Under the pieces are notes generated by a model that saw only the letters and a program-made list of their open reading frames with translations, was not told where the DNA came from and searched no databases. From Lepidostoma basale (Eukaryota > Arthropoda > Insecta > Trichoptera > Lepidostomatidae): a stretch of 64,000 nt of DNA. A program made the translations under genes and the position numbers. Positions 22,440 to 34,140 of the stretch are shown piece after piece. Each line of letters opens with the position of its first letter. Position 1 is the first letter of the stretch. Location: NCBI GenBank assembly GCA_022606425.2, contig JAHDVF020000729.1:2170001-2234000 (forward strand), read 5' to 3'.

Positions 22440-23033
22440 TCATTTGTTCCAATGACAATTTGAATAATTTCTTCAATATTCTTTTAAAGTTCTTGCTGGT
22501 GTTGGTTGGTTTTAAGTGCCTAATTACTGCCAAATAAAAAAAGTGAATACGTGGAACATTAATTAAATCATATAACAGCTAATTTAAAAAACGGTGGATA
22601 CGTGTAACATAAATTAAATAAACACAAAAGTCCGGATCGTCCATGTCAACATGTGCAACATCGGAAAAAACATTATGTGTTATTACATTATGTGCTAAAT
22701 TTAAAAAACAGTGGATTCGTGGAACATAAATTAAATAGACAAATGTGCACCATCTAAAAATAACATTTTGTATTAAATTATTTTTATTTTGTTATTTTAT
22801 TTTATATCATTGTATTTTATATTATTTGTTTTAGATTTATTTTGTGGGTGTTGGACGATCGAAGTGTGCGCGGGAGATACCTATTGGTGGCGATGAGGTT
22901 CGCAACCCATCACACCGCGTCTCCCACGGGGCGAAAAGAGAAGGATGGAGTGCCGCATCAGTAAAAGTGTGACAGTCCATTCTTTCTGCCTACCCTTTCG
23001 GGGAGACGGCGTGATGGTTAGTTAGTTAGTTAG
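22440..23033 (+). mobile_element. non-autonomous retroelement with LINE-A tail (copy N2)
   Basis: ~594 bp flanked by the imperfect repeat TAAAGAAAATTTT / TAAAGAAATTTT. It is collinear with the longer N3 at 52481-53239 and the shorter N1 at 4151-4319. A conserved stretch (GGACGATCGAAGTGTGCGCG, GATGAGGTTCGCAACCCATC) can encode MRFATHHTAS in all three copies. The last ~60 bp are LINE-A 3' end plus (TTAG)n. Confidence 0.72.
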
Positions 23034-23089
23034 TTATAAAGAAATTTTGTATAATTTTTTTTTTGTTTTCATAAAGTAAATACAATTGA

Positions 23090-23245
23090 TTTATTGACTA
23101 ATGAATTATTACGTGAAACTCCATTTTAAGTAATTAATACGAATGAAAACGTCGGTTTACTTGAATTAAAAAAAATGTTATGATTGAGATGTTGCTACAA
23201 CAATATATATCATTCCCATATAATAAAACTTCAAGATAACAGACG
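23090..23245. repeat. foldback-family repeat
   Basis: AACTCCATTTTAAGTAATTA, then GAATGAAAACGTCGGTTT, then CATTCCCATATAATAAAACT. This is a single eroded pair of arms. Confidence 0.4.
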
Positions 23246-23382
23246 ACAAAATACAACAATCAGTAAAATATAACGTAGGAAATTCCATATTTAAAGGATA
23301 TAATTTGAATCAACACTTTTTTCAGTCATCAAAACTGAATTTAAAAAATCAAAATATATAAACGTCGCGTCGTCCACATTTA

Positions 23383-23646
23383 TAGGCAGGCCACACTGTG
23401 ATAAACAAGCTGGTTTGAAACCAAAATTTGTATACTGGATGTTATTACTCAAACTTAAACCACGTTCTAGACGTAGTAAAAACGTCGATTTTAGTAAACC
23501 ATGAGTTAAACCGCGGATGTTTCTGCATACGGTTATCCTTTCAACAAACATGGTACGTTTATCTCTCTTCCTCGCATTATTTTACCCGGCGTAGAATGAG
23601 ATAGAAGCCCTATACAACCGATGTTTATCACAGTGTGGCCCGCCTT
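23383..23646. mobile_element. Harbinger-like MITE, 264 bp
   Basis: Inverted ends TAGGCAGGCCACACTGTG / CACAGTGTGGCCCGCCTT continue inward into ATAAACA. The flanking direct repeat is TTA (23380-23382, 23647-23649). It shares the outer ~18 bp with the 9914 element but has a different interior, so it is a separate subfamily. No coding capacity seen. Confidence 0.68.
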
Positions 23647-23649
23647 TTA

Positions 23650-24460
23650 AGATGGAAACTAAAACCAGCGAACTCACTCAGAAATGATCAGATTATTAAG
23701 ATATTGAGTAGTGGTGGCGTATTTACTTGAATCTTAAACTAAAAAAACTATTTAAATACTTTGTAAATAAAACTTATTTATGTTTCACAAATAGTAGATT
23801 TATTTAAGTACACGTGTTTTCTTAAAGAGTTAACTGTACTATATGATAGTATATTTGTATGTCTTCGTTATTAATATAAGCAAATGGAAAAACAAATAAA
23901 TCCTTACTTAAAAAAAGTGGGGTTATAATCAAAATTCAAATTCCCATTTATTGCATGTTTGTGAAAAGCACTGTAATTGCGAAGAAAAAGTTTTATGAAT
24001 GATATCATTATCACGAAAATACATCTTAAATAATAAAAACCTTAGAAAATTAAACAGTTGACCTATAATATTTTATACTATAATGGCCCCGTAATAAAAC
24101 ATTTTACTTGTAAAATATAATTTTATATTTGCAATATTCATAAATAAAATTATATATTTTAAACAGCCGTAGATTGCAGAGGATTAATTTATTGGAGGAT
24201 TAATTAAAAAATGCCTTTATTAAATATCTTTGTGAAATGTTTTGTAACGTCTGAGGTTATAATTTTTTTTTATATCTACTATATATTACAGCAATAACAC
24301 CAATGGTGCTACCGTCCACTAATGGTCCAGACCTCCTCCAGAGATAAGAAAAAATAAATGGAACTGTACATACATTATTAACTGTTTACAAATTAAACGG
24401 TAAACAATGTTAAAATATTGTGAAATATTGTGTTTCCGCTAAAACAATGGAATTTGAAAA
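23650..24460. other. AT-rich intergenic stretch
   Basis: No gene recognised. 24375-24450 resembles flanks of the 1020-1200 repeat family (ATTAACTGTTTACAAA, TTCCGCTAAAACAATGG). The rest is low-complexity AT-rich DNA. Confidence 0.4.
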
Positions 24461-24580
24461 TTTGAGATAGATGCTTTCTGAGAGATGGAGGGAAGACTAG
24501 ATGTCATCATCCCAGGATAGTTTACCATCATAAACAAGTCATACGACCTTAATTAAGAAGAAGATGATGAAGCTTTCTGA
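24460..24580 (+). mobile_element. LINE 3' end scrap, GAA tail
   Basis: GAGATGGAGGGAAGACTAGA ... AAGAAGAAGATGATGAAG is the same 3' block as the reverse copy at 10383-10505. Confidence 0.4.
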
Positions 24581-24726
24581 GGTTATTCCATTTTCGTGAA
24601 AAATTGTATACATCCGAAGCGATAGAGTTTATTAGAATTATTGTCCTATCCACGGGCATTACCTTAGGTAGGTTGGTTCTACACTGTAATAATCATTTTA
24701 GATCAGAGTCATTTTATATTTAATTA

Positions 24727-25200
24727 CAGTGAAACCTCTCATAACGAATAATTCGCATAAAGAGCAAAACGTAAAAAAATGCTACCTTAACGAGCGACAT
24801 TTCCCATAACGAGTGAGCTTTGGTCAAAGAGCGTTGATGAATGTAATCGTGGTTTGAAACAGTACCTGTGGAGTCTACAGTCAAAGAGATTGAGTTTTTG
24901 GCCAATACCATGGGACTAGATGTAGATAACAACGATATTGATGAGCTTGTGGAAGAGCACAGTCAATATCTGACGACCGAAGAGCTTATAAAGTTACATC
25001 GTGTTTTACAGCAAGAAGTTATGGTGGAGAGTTTGTTAGTGGAGGAGAAGGATAAAGCAGAGGAACAATCTTCTGGTGCAAAAAGAGAAATGCTGAAAGC
25101 ATGGGAAACTGTGGCATCTTACATTGAGAAACATCACCACAACTATTGCTGTATGTTATCTTACAATAAACATAGCTATCGAACTCATACATTACAGTTA
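24727..25200 (+). mobile_element. Tigger/Pogo DNA transposon, internally deleted
   Basis: The left end CAGTGAAACCTCTCATAACG follows a TA dinucleotide, as in Tigger-type elements. After ~140 bp an open frame (24868 on) reads VKEIEFLANTMGLDVDNNDI, DELVEEHSQYLTTEELIKL, then EMLKAWETVASYIEKHH. This is the acidic C-terminal region of Tigger transposases. The DNA-binding and DDE domains are missing and no right inverted repeat is visible. Confidence 0.75.
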
Positions 25201-25627
25201 ATAGAATATATATTTTTATTTCTGTATATTTTTTAAGTATATTCATATCCCAATGATTCCTTTACAACCTACGTTTCATTTTTTTCTTCTTCATCTTAAA
25301 CCTTGATTTATGCACTGCTGGATATAGGACTCTTCCAAACGTTTTACTACTTCCTGTCATGTGTTTTATTGTGTCTGCAGACTCATAATTTGCCAAAAAC
25401 TTTTATATAAAATACGCATACCTTAAATACAAATATCTAACAAATTCCGCTATAAATTAAAAATTAACACTGTACTCTTAACCTAGTTGGACAGTTAATT
25501 ATTAACACATTTAAAACTCTAACCTAGCATTTATGAACTTTGTTCAAAGACAAAAATACTCTACTATGAACCATTTGATGCGTGGTGTGGCATTATTAAA
25601 GGCGTTTTTTATTTTATTTTTACAAAT

Positions 25628-26008
25628 CGGTACTTATTTGGCAAAAGGTCTCAACTGCTTTTTTCTGAATTTTACAGAAAAGCAAAAATACGATTTTAAA
25701 ATTATTTTGATTATTTATAAAAATGTTATTTTTGTTCCAAATTGTTTATTTCAAATGTCAATTTTCGATGCATAACGTTATCTACAAGATATATCAGTAA
25801 CTAAATTAAAAAAATATATACATATATTAAAAAAAATAGAGGTTGAATGCAATTGTGCATAAAATAAAATACATAAAAAAATGTAAAAAAAAGTTCATCT
25901 CTAACGTTTTGTCAAAACATAAAGTGTGCAAAAATAATACTGATGGTATATTTAACTCAATTTCACAAAAAAAAAACGCATCTGGGACCTTTTGCCAAAT
26001 AAGTACCG
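25628..26008. repeat. 23-bp perfect inverted repeat, 335-bp spacer
   Basis: 25628-25650 and 25986-26008 are exact reverse complements (GGTACTTATTTGGCAAAAGG core). The spacer is AT-rich. No flanking direct repeat was found, so element boundaries are unknown. Confidence 0.6.
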
Positions 26009-26129
26009 AAATCTGCTCGGTCCGACTCCTTAATTCGTTTCGATATTTTATTAGATTATCCATCCTTTGATATTAATTTGTATTTTTTCATATAACAGAT
26101 GTAGACAAAAAGAAGATATCGATTGAGTC

Positions 26130-26350
26130 TATACAACGCAGAATGAAAATATTGCTGTATGTCTGCAAGTTATGTAGGCCAAAAAGTAAGGGTCTTCAAA
26201 GTCAGAATCGGGGAACATGTCAAAAGTTGAAAAAACAATAAATCAAATAAAAATTTTGTCAACCATTTTATAGAAAATAACCACTTTAATCCATCTGAAA
26301 ATGTTAAAATTTTACACACATGCCCAAAAAGCCAAAAACTTGATAAATTA
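26130..26350 (+). pseudogene. Penelope-like GIY-YIG endonuclease remnant
   Basis: One frame reads SYVGQKVRVFKVRIGEHVKS, a stop, then NKNFVNHFIENNHFNPSENV, KILHTCPKSQKLDKL, stop. SYVGQ...R.FKVRI.EH and HF.E..H...ENVKILHTC are typical of the endonuclease of Penelope-like elements. The upstream reverse transcriptase is absent. A LINE-A copy follows at 26400 and a hammerhead-like motif at 27077. Confidence 0.65.
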
Positions 26351-26399
26351 TAAATTCAAGCAATCAATAGGCTCAAGGACTCATAATTAACGTAATTAC

Positions 26400-26700
26400 A
26401 TAATTAACGTATATTTTTTTAACCATTCTTTCTCCATCCATGCGTTCCATATATCCGAACCATCGCAGCGATCCTTTCATAATTTTGTTTATAATACCTT
26501 CTTCCGCTCTACATTCCTTTCTTATATTTGAGATTTTCTGTCGTATATCATTCTACCACACATACGTCTTAGGGACTTCATCTCTATTCTGCTTTTATTT
26601 CATCTCTATTCCGCATTTATTCTGCTTTCATCCTTCTTCTGCCAGTTCCATGCTTCGCTTCCATACATTAGGGATAGGACCAGAATTCCATGAAAAAGGC
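26400..26700 (-). mobile_element. LINE-A internal fragment
   Basis: Complements of KKIYVN, ERMEGE, the RWFGYMERM-like stretch and YGSEAWN. It lacks the 3' tail on its left side and has a small duplication (TTTCATCTCTATTC). Confidence 0.75.
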
Positions 26701-27076
26701 CCAAAGTAAAAAAATATAAAATATTCCTAGAATCGATTACTGCATAAAAGTTGTTTTATTATAATACTAGACCTTTGCAGCTCAAACAAGGACTAATGGG
26801 TGGAAAAACTAAATAAGGCGACGCCAACCCATATACACGTATAACATTATATTTATTCAGTAATATTAAAAACGTACATAAGTATAAACTTTTCAAACAT
26901 AATATATAAATATGTCAGCTATACTAAAATTTATATCCATTATATTGAATACGAATCCTCTTAAATATAATACCAATATTTAAATTCAGTACATTATACA
27001 CAATTATTTTAAGATTATTTAATAACGTTGACCACACCTGATATGTCATTCATCAGTTTGCAATAGTGTCACCAGT

Positions 27077-27109
27077 CTGTCGACGCTAGCGAGTCTGGTG
27101 AAACCGATC
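27077..27109 (+). ncRNA. hammerhead-like motif (CTGTCGA variant)
   Basis: CTGTCGA, hairpin GCTAGCGAGTCTGG, GAAA, ACCGAT, AUC. The preceding CAGT can pair with the following GCUG. Same family as 48510-48542. The CUGUCGA core departs from CUGANGA, so activity is uncertain. Confidence 0.45.
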
Positions 27110-27589
27110 GCTGTCGAAATAAAGACAAAAGTGGATGTAGTTAAAAAAAAACATCGTTTTATTAAATTATAAGGAAAATATTAAACATAATTCAGTATAT
27201 ACTGAAAATCATTATTAAATTTAAATATATAAAATAATTAACATTATACTAGCATATAATTATAAAATCCTTTATTCCGATCTATTTTAAGCACCATACT
27301 AAATGATTTATATAAAGTTATTAAGTAGTCTTTTACTTTTCGTATGTGAACATTGTACCCATAAGCAGCCATAAAATTCTGTAATTAGTGCCAGTAATAC
27401 ATTGAATTTAATATCTTTATTGTTGTTAACAATGTATTAAACCACATCAATTACCTCTATTACAATATTTGCTTCATTAACTCAGGTATATAAACAACAA
27501 CGCGTTTGATTCTTGCTACATTTGATAAAGTTGTATAAGTCATTCCCATTAAATATAATAAGACTTCTGCAGAAGACAGAACTAGGTGG

Positions 27590-28128
27590 ACAATAACAAC
27601 ACAACAAACCATCACGCCGTTTTCGCCGCTTAATTCTATCCTCTCCAGCTTTCTCCACATTCATACAGCGAGTTAGTCATACACGCACGTTGATTCTTCC
27701 GACTTCTAACATGGCCGACCTTTAAAATATTATTGATTTGGTCATGACATGTTTTCCTCGGTATTCCTCGACTCCGCACTTCATTCCCATAGTTGATATA
27801 TACTTTCTTAATGATTATTTCTTCATCCATCCAAACCAACGCAATGATCCTTTCACAATTTTGCTTTCTCTTCCGCTTTGAAACTTTATTGTTTATCTTT
27901 TTAGCACACATACATCTAAGGGATCTCATCTCTACCGCATTTATTCTGTTCTCATATGTCTTCTGCTAGTTCCATGCTTCGCTTCCATACATAAGGGTTG
28001 GAACTAAAACTCCATTGTGACCGGCCATTTTTGCTTTCATTGATAATTTTTTGTTTTCAATAACAGTTTTTAAGGCTCCATTCACTTTGTTGCCCACACC
28101 AACCCTTCTTTCGACGTCACTAGTCGAC
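27590..28128 (-). mobile_element. LINE-A copy, (TTG)n tail
   Basis: The + strand edge is AACAACACAACAAACCATCACG. The minus strand carries NGALKTVIENKKLSMKAKM, NGVLVPTLMYGSEAWN, MRSLRCM and GIPRKTCHDQI. It ends abruptly at the CTTTCGACGTCAC segment, where unrelated LINE sequence begins. Confidence 0.82.
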
Positions 28129-28390
28129 GGTCGACCTTGGTGGATAAAACAATACATAGTCATGCAGGACTTTGAAGCACAGCACAGAGATGACGCTGTA
28201 GAGAGGAAGAGGAGGAGGAGAAATGAGAGATCAATGGGAGACGGTAGAGGGTCTACTACCAACGTCTTCCCCTGCCCTAGATGCCCTAGAATGTGCGAGT
28301 CCAAGGTTGGGCTCTTTAGCCACATCTGGGCCCACAACTGTAAAGGATCGTCTTCCCTGGACACAAGGGACAGCCGATTATGAATAAAAC
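28129..28390 (+). pseudogene. LINE C-terminal C2H2 zinc-finger fragment
   Basis: The frame reads DGRPWWIKQYI, ERKRRRRNERSM, then FPCPRCPRMCESKVGLFSHI. The C-x2-C...H pattern with CESKVGLFSH resembles the zinc finger found after the reverse transcriptase in some LINEs. It is fused directly to the LINE-A copy on its left. The RT itself is absent. Confidence 0.55.
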
Positions 28391-28399
28391 TTCTAGAAA

Positions 28400-29370
28400 A
28401 CATATGTTTTCATTTGTACAGGGTGCTTTATTTCTAGGTTTGGTTTTTAAACTGCCCCCTTTATATAACTATTCACATTGTTACATAATGGGTGTTGTTT
28501 TAGAGGTATTTATTGGCATTGATATTTATGATATTGGCTTTATTTAATAGATAATTTTATGCCATTCTTGTTAAAATATGATTTCGGGCCCGATTCCAAT
28601 TTTTAACACCTTTATTGAGCAATTGAATAAAATGGCAAAATGTACCAAGTACAAATCAACTGTCAGCTGTCAAATTGACAGTCTGTTAAAACAATTTTGC
28701 GTGTTTAAAAATTAAACCTTAAAAAAAAAACAGCCTTTATAAATGTTTTTAACGTACTTGTTTGAGATGTCTATTACCTCTACTATCTCTTAAAAGTTCA
28801 TTCAGCAGCTTCAGTTGATATTTGTGACGGTTGTGACCTCAATAGGTATCAGGATCAACTGTGGTCGATTGACCACCTTGAAGTTTTCGCAAAGTATTTC
28901 CATAAAACAAAAAGTTTTATCGACGCACGCATTTCACTACTATTCCAATCAGGGCATTTTGACTAAATCCGTTCTTTTTCGAAATCTGTCAATACCAAAC
29001 TAAACATTGTATGTATGAAGTATCTGGAAAAGATATTTTGAAAATTATTTAATCCAGGCGATCTGAGTGCCCTCAATTAGATTATATTATACCATCAACA
29101 TCAACTGACGAAGAACACGTCAAGGAAATCAAAGATTTCGGGGGAGACGGTGTGATGAATAGTTAGTTTTTGTATTAGTTTTCACTGATGTGCCAATAAG
29201 AAAATACTATTATACAATAAATTAACTATGTAAAAGACGTAAAAGAGATAAAATTTATGATCGTTTTTTAACGTTTAATGATTATTATTTTATACTTTGG
29301 AACGTATAGTTTTAAATAAAATCTTGAGAACGACATTTTTCTTTTTTTTCTCCCTTTTATGTTTTATTTC
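28400..29370. other. intergenic, no recognised feature
   Basis: AT-rich, no convincing ORF. It contains one small LINE-A scrap (GGGGGAGACGGTGTGATG near 29140) and a local stem around CTGTCAGCTGTCAAATTGACAG (28668-28692). Confidence 0.4.
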
Positions 29371-29377
29371 TCTTTTT

Positions 29378-29466
29378 ATTGTGATAGATAGCTTATATAT
29401 CACCATTTAATTGCCACGTAAATTCTACACCAGATCTAAGACAGCATGACCATCACACTGCCGTCG
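29378..29466 (-). mobile_element. SINE body, left part split by Transib-1
   Basis: Complement of the SINE body (CTACACCAGATCTAAGACAG), ending at the Transib target duplication CGTCG (29462-29466). The rest of the same SINE, its tRNA-like head, resumes at 32424-32497. The SINE is therefore older than the Transib insertion. Confidence 0.82.
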
Positions 29467-32423
29467 CACAATGGGGCAGGATTCAGATTTCTCATACAAT
29501 AACCCAAAAAATAAAAATTACGATTCATTAAACGCTTTGTTATTATATGATGACTCAGATATATTTAGCATATGATCACGAGCAGATAGATAAGCTAGAC
29601 TGTGACACGTTCGCTCTAGCACCCCTCAATCGGAGCCGATTACTCGTAGAGGTTACACGTCCGTTATTTCAAGTCAGCGCAACACCTAGTTTCTAACATT
29701 TCTTTAGTTGTATTATTGATAAAAAATTTAAAGTTTTAGTATGGAACCTTACACGTCAGGTATGTATCCTCTTTTTCGAGTTAAATTAATTGTAATTACG
29801 GCTTGTTTTAAATGTAAAAAATTAAACCGATTTCGCATTAAAATGATACAGAGGTTTTTGTAATATTAAAAAAACATGTAGAGATTTAGTATAGAATCCC
29901 GATGAATTCCGCAAGTATTTTAATTGATTTATAATAAGTAATTGCTGTACTTTATTGATATGATGTTATTTTTTGCCACTTTTTGCACCTTTTTATAATA
30001 ACAGCACATTTCGAATAACCAAAAATGAAAAAAAAATACACCAATTTTGTATCTTATTCTGTTTTTCCTTTTCTCGCATACCTAGGTACCAGCTCCAGCA
30101 CTTTGTTCATGACAAAGCATCAATTAATAACGCTTATGAAGAGTTTCGGAAAAGAAAAATTGGAGGATCAGATTGATTTCCTGCAAAAAGAAATCATAAA
30201 ACGGACGGGGTGTGTTGATGAGTTAGGAAAAAGTGTTATGTGTGTTAAAAAATTTATTCGGTTTAAATTTGATTATAAATCATGATGGGAATCAGCTCAC
30301 TGGATGAAAGAAAGATTTCTCGATGTTAATAAAACGTGGCTTGATACATCCGTTTCTTTCATTCGCGCTACAAAAACAAGTGGCGGTCGCCCGATGATTC
30401 CTTTTGAGGAGAGTACAGAAAGGGTGAAGCGGCAAAAGACGGTTAATCTGAGGAATTCTGCATCTCTGCCAGACTTACTCTGCGCAACACAAATGGAACT
30501 TAGAGCTGCATGACAGGCAGATGCCTCAAAGTTGGTTCGAGGTATTTTATCTGTTCCAACAGGTTCAGGTAAATCTCATCAAACTTCCAGGGAGTCTTTT
30601 GGAAACGTGTTCATGTCAGCAGAAGATGCTTTAGCACTTTTAATAGAAACGGACTTGCCTCCACATCAGTATAACGCTATTAAGTTGAAATCTAAAAACT
30701 TATATCCTTCGTATAAAACTGTACAGGCCTTAAAAAGACGATGTTATCCAGAGCCAGAAAATATACATGTCACGGATACTTTGGTATATGTTGATTTGCA
30801 GATCGTGCTTAATCTCACGATTGAGCGTTTAATTATCACCCATCAAGATGTTGTTTTTACACTCAAACCCAAAGAATTAAATAATATGATATTATATTCC
30901 AAATGGGGAGTTGATGGAAGTTCTGGGCACAGTTCACATAAACAGGCTTTTTTTGACGCAGATGCCGATGATGCAGCGGTTTTTATCCCATCATTTGCCC
31001 CCTTACGCCTAGTGTCTGGTGCCAAAATTATTTGGAAAAATCCAAGACCTGGTTCAACGAGGCATTGCAGACCTCTGAAAATAGAATTTATTAAGGAATG
31101 CACAGCAGTACCTTTGGAAGAGAAACGAAGGGTAGATGAAGAAATAAAAAATATTATCACAACCATAGTCAGACTAGATGGGCACGTTATCGTAATCAAA
31201 CATCATTTAATGTTCGCAATGATTGATGGCAAAGTATGTAATGCAATCACACATACTTCTTCTACCCAAAAATGTTACATACGTGGTGCCACATCTAAAC
31301 AATTGAATTATAATATATAGATGCATTGCTAACAAAATAAATAAAAACAGAAAATTTAGAATTCGGCATTTCGGATTTGCACGGATGGATACGCTTTTTT
31401 TAGTTTCTTCTCCATTTGACGTACAAACTGCCTATAAAAGCTCGAGGGACAGACAAGGAAATCGTTGAAGAAACTAAAAAAAAAATTCAAGCTCAGTTCA
31501 AAGAAAAACTAGGTTTGATCGTGGACAAACCAAGCCGGGCTTTGGTAACACAAACGATGGAAATACCGCCAGGCGTTTTTTTTTAAATGCAGAGGTGTCT
31601 GCAGAAATAACCAATTTAGATGTAGAATTAATAAGAAAAATGCACACCATTTTAATAGTTATATCATGTGGTCATGAAATTAGTGTGGAAAAATACCGGG
31701 AGTATGCGTTACATACAGCCAGATATTTTGAAGAAAAATATCCGTGGTGTAATATGCCACCCACACTTCACGAATATTTAATACACGGACCTGAAATAAT
31801 AAAAACGTCAATATTGCCGATAGGTCAATTAACCGAAGAAGCGCAGGAAGCACGTAACAAAGATTTTAAAAAGTTTAGGGAGTACCACTCGAGGAAATCC
31901 AGCAGAACGAATTCAAACACGGATATTTTAAATTTTCTTTTACTCTCATCAGATCCTTTAATAACTAGTAAGAGGAAATTACCGAAAGAGAAACTAACTA
32001 GATTCCCCAAAGACGTTTTGGATCTGATAATACCTCCATCTACAGGGTCCTCCAGCCAAAGCGAAAATGATGAATCCGATGACAATGATGGTGTCTCAGA
32101 AATATCTGATAACGAGTAAAAAAAATATTGGTGTGTATTTATGAAGGGTAAAATCGACGTTCTTTCAAGAAACGTATATATTATGTAAAACTAAGCTGCA
32201 TTTTACGTGATTAAAAATTATAAAAAATGACTTTAACGAGCATATAAAAATAAGACAGTATTTGACACATATTTCATTGTTATTGGAAAAATAAAGGGTT
32301 AATATTCATGACATTGTCTCTTATTTTCATTAACTTCCTAATTACATTAAATCCTTTGATTTATAGCTATATATATAGCTTCTATGAGTTAATGACACGT
32401 TTTCATATTTTGGCCCCACTGTG
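29467..32423 (+). mobile_element. Transib DNA transposon, copy 1 (2957 bp)
   Basis: Ends CACAATGGGGCA and TGGCCCCACTGTG are inverted, and the right end reads CACAGTGGGG inward. The 5-bp direct repeat CGTCG flanks it (29462-29466, 32424-32428). A CAC-starting inverted repeat and a CG-rich 5-bp duplication are Transib hallmarks. The transposase inside is RAG1-like but broken. The element interrupts a SINE. It lies between P450-2 and P450-1 and is ~94-97% like copy 2 by eye. Confidence 0.93.
29740..32119 (+). pseudogene. Transib (RAG1-like) transposase pseudogene, copy 1
   Basis: Pieces in order: a possible MEPYTSG start before a GTATGT donor (29740), YQLQHFVHDKAS (30093), LEDQIDFLQKEI, then 30304-31317 with one TGA at 30511. 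Recognisable are KWGVDGSSGHSSHK (first catalytic Asp), MIDGKV (second Asp, matching RAG1 D708 context), and KCYIRGATSK, where Arg replaces the second Cys of the expected CxxC zinc site. Frames then shift through LEFGISDLHGWIR and GLIVDKP to 31595-32119. There WCNMPPTLHEYLIHG and EEAQEARNKDFKKFREYH keep the third catalytic Glu. Several stops and frameshifts make it non-functional. Confidence 0.88.
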
Positions 32424-32497
32424 CGTCGCCGAGAATCGAACCCGGAACCTTCAGTATGTGAGTCAGAGCTCTTACCACTCTGGCACGAGGTTGTCTC
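32424..32497 (-). mobile_element. SINE head, right part split by Transib-1
   Basis: tRNA-like head in reverse: B box complement GAATCGAACCCGG and A box complement CCACTCTGGCA. With 29378-29466 it makes one SINE once the Transib and one CGTCG are removed. Confidence 0.8.
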
Positions 32498-32848
32498 TTT
32501 TACTCTGAATTGTACGATTGTACGATTTACCTTTATTTTATCAGTGGTATTTAGAACCCAGCTTCGATGTGGTCCGTCCATCTAATATTTGTCCATCTCT
32601 CTATTAATCCTTAACTTCAAGCAAAGGGAGCAAGCCTTGATATGGTACATTCGAAGAACTAGTGAATTTCTACTTTAAGATCGATAGAAAGGTCAATCCA
32701 AGATAAATAAAGAAAAATTTAGCGAATTTCTTATGAACTTATTGAACCAAAAGGTTGACAAAACATTGTGGAACTTCATAGTAATATATTTGGGAAATTG
32801 AAAAACTTTGTTTAATTCACTATTTAAAAAAAAATATTAAAAAAACAC

Positions 32849-32873
32849 GACATGTTTCAGAGGAAACCTCCAG
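32849..32873 (-). ncRNA. degraded hammerhead-like motif
   Basis: Minus strand: CTGGAGGTTTCCTCTGAAAC then ATGTCGTG. The hairpin, GAAA and ACATGTC match the 47881 motif, but the CUGAAGA box is mostly deleted, so it should be inactive. Confidence 0.45.
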
Positions 32874-32874
32874 A

Positions 32875-33060
32875 TTCTTCCAAACTTCTGCATAAGTTGG
32901 AAGAATCGATGTGCGTGTATGACTCGTTGCAAACTTCTGCATAAGTTGGAAGAATCGATGTGCGTGTATGACTCGTTGCATGAATGTAAAAGAAACTAGA
33001 GAGGTATGTCTGCCAACCCCTGTGGGGAAATAGCGTGATGGTTTGTTGTTGTTGTTATTG
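32875..33060 (+). mobile_element. LINE-A 3' end, (TTG)n tail, tandem 53-bp duplication
   Basis: A stretch with CAAACTTCTGCATAAGTTGG ... GACTCGTTG occurs twice in a row (~32889-32993). The CMNVKET-like segment, GGGGAAATAGCGTGATGG and GTTTGTTGTTGTTGTTATTG follow. Confidence 0.75.
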
Positions 33061-33496
33061 TTGACTCCAAGATATTCTGGCATAATATATCTGGTATATA
33101 CAGGGTTATTGGTCATTGAATACATTCCTTGTAGGAGGTTGTAGGGGAGGTTATTTCTGATGAATTATGTCACGTAAGGCATTATGCAAAAGTGAACCAT
33201 TGTCGAAATAAAATTAATTATTTTTATTTTAAATTATCGAGGTCAGGTGTTTTAAAAATTAATTTAAAAAAATAACTGTTAGTCAAAATCAAATTTAAAA
33301 AAAAAATTAGTTAATAAAACAGGAATTTATTATCAATACAAAATCTAGAACTGTCGGTACACATTAGGAAATACCAAACGGAAGTATCAAACATTTAAAT
33401 TATTTTTATTTATAAATTCTAAAAGAAAGGCAATTTAAAATAAATAATCACACATGGATTATTCTGGGTGGTTATTTTAAATTTTTTTTTTCTTGT

Positions 33497-33732
33497 ACTC
33501 GTATACAACAGGTTGCTTGAACCCAATTACTGTATACACATTATTTTTAGCTATTCAATTGATGATTCACATGACATGTGATAGGTAGCCAATCTATCGC
33601 CATTTTATTGTCACGTGAATTCTACACCAGACCAAAGACAGTGTGACAATCACACTGCCATCGCCGGGAATCGAACCCGGGACCTTCGGTATGGAAGTCA
33701 GAGCTTTTAACCACTCTGCCACGAAGGTCGTC
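33497..33732 (-). mobile_element. tRNA-derived SINE, 3' type B, full length
   Basis: Minus strand: intact head (B box complement GGAATCGAACCCGGG), body, and a 3' module distinct from type A. That module reads (complement) ACAACAGGTTGCTTGAACCC, AATTACTGTATACA, with an oligo-A tail. Confidence 0.88.
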
Positions 33733-34140
33733 ATTTTAAAAACATATACGTATTTTTAGCTTTCAAACGAGGTATTTAAACTAAACATCGGTTTTAAGAT
33801 TACAGAGAAATCAAAACATTGAATTACGAAACTAAGTGTAACCTAAACTATCAATTGAATGCTTTATGCTTCAATGAATGAAACAACTAAATTGTTTATT
33901 ATTTACACAAAAAATGCCTATTATAGTAACCATTACAATTTATTTATTTATATACAACGAATGAAATTGTTTTTACACTTATATATATATAATAAAATAT
34001 AAACTTTGTATTATATTTAATTACGGTAAGGTTATTATAACTGATGCCAACTAGTTTCAGCCAATAAATCATGATAATTGGTTATTTTTGTGTGAAATGC
34101 ACCGTGCGAGTATATGGATACTAATAATAAAATCAATTAT

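Noticed and set aside
24868..25236. 122-codon ORF as a small host protein
   Set aside because: Its residues match the C-terminal region of Tigger transposases and a Tigger-type end lies 140 bp upstream. The last ~30 codons are AT-rich run-on.
28051..28383. 110-codon ORF as one protein
   Set aside because: It is a chance fusion: the left part is antisense LINE-A, the right part a LINE zinc-finger fragment.
29462..32428. A RAG-like recombination locus
   Set aside because: The ends and coding remnants fit an ordinary, inactivated Transib transposon. Nothing suggests a domesticated recombinase.
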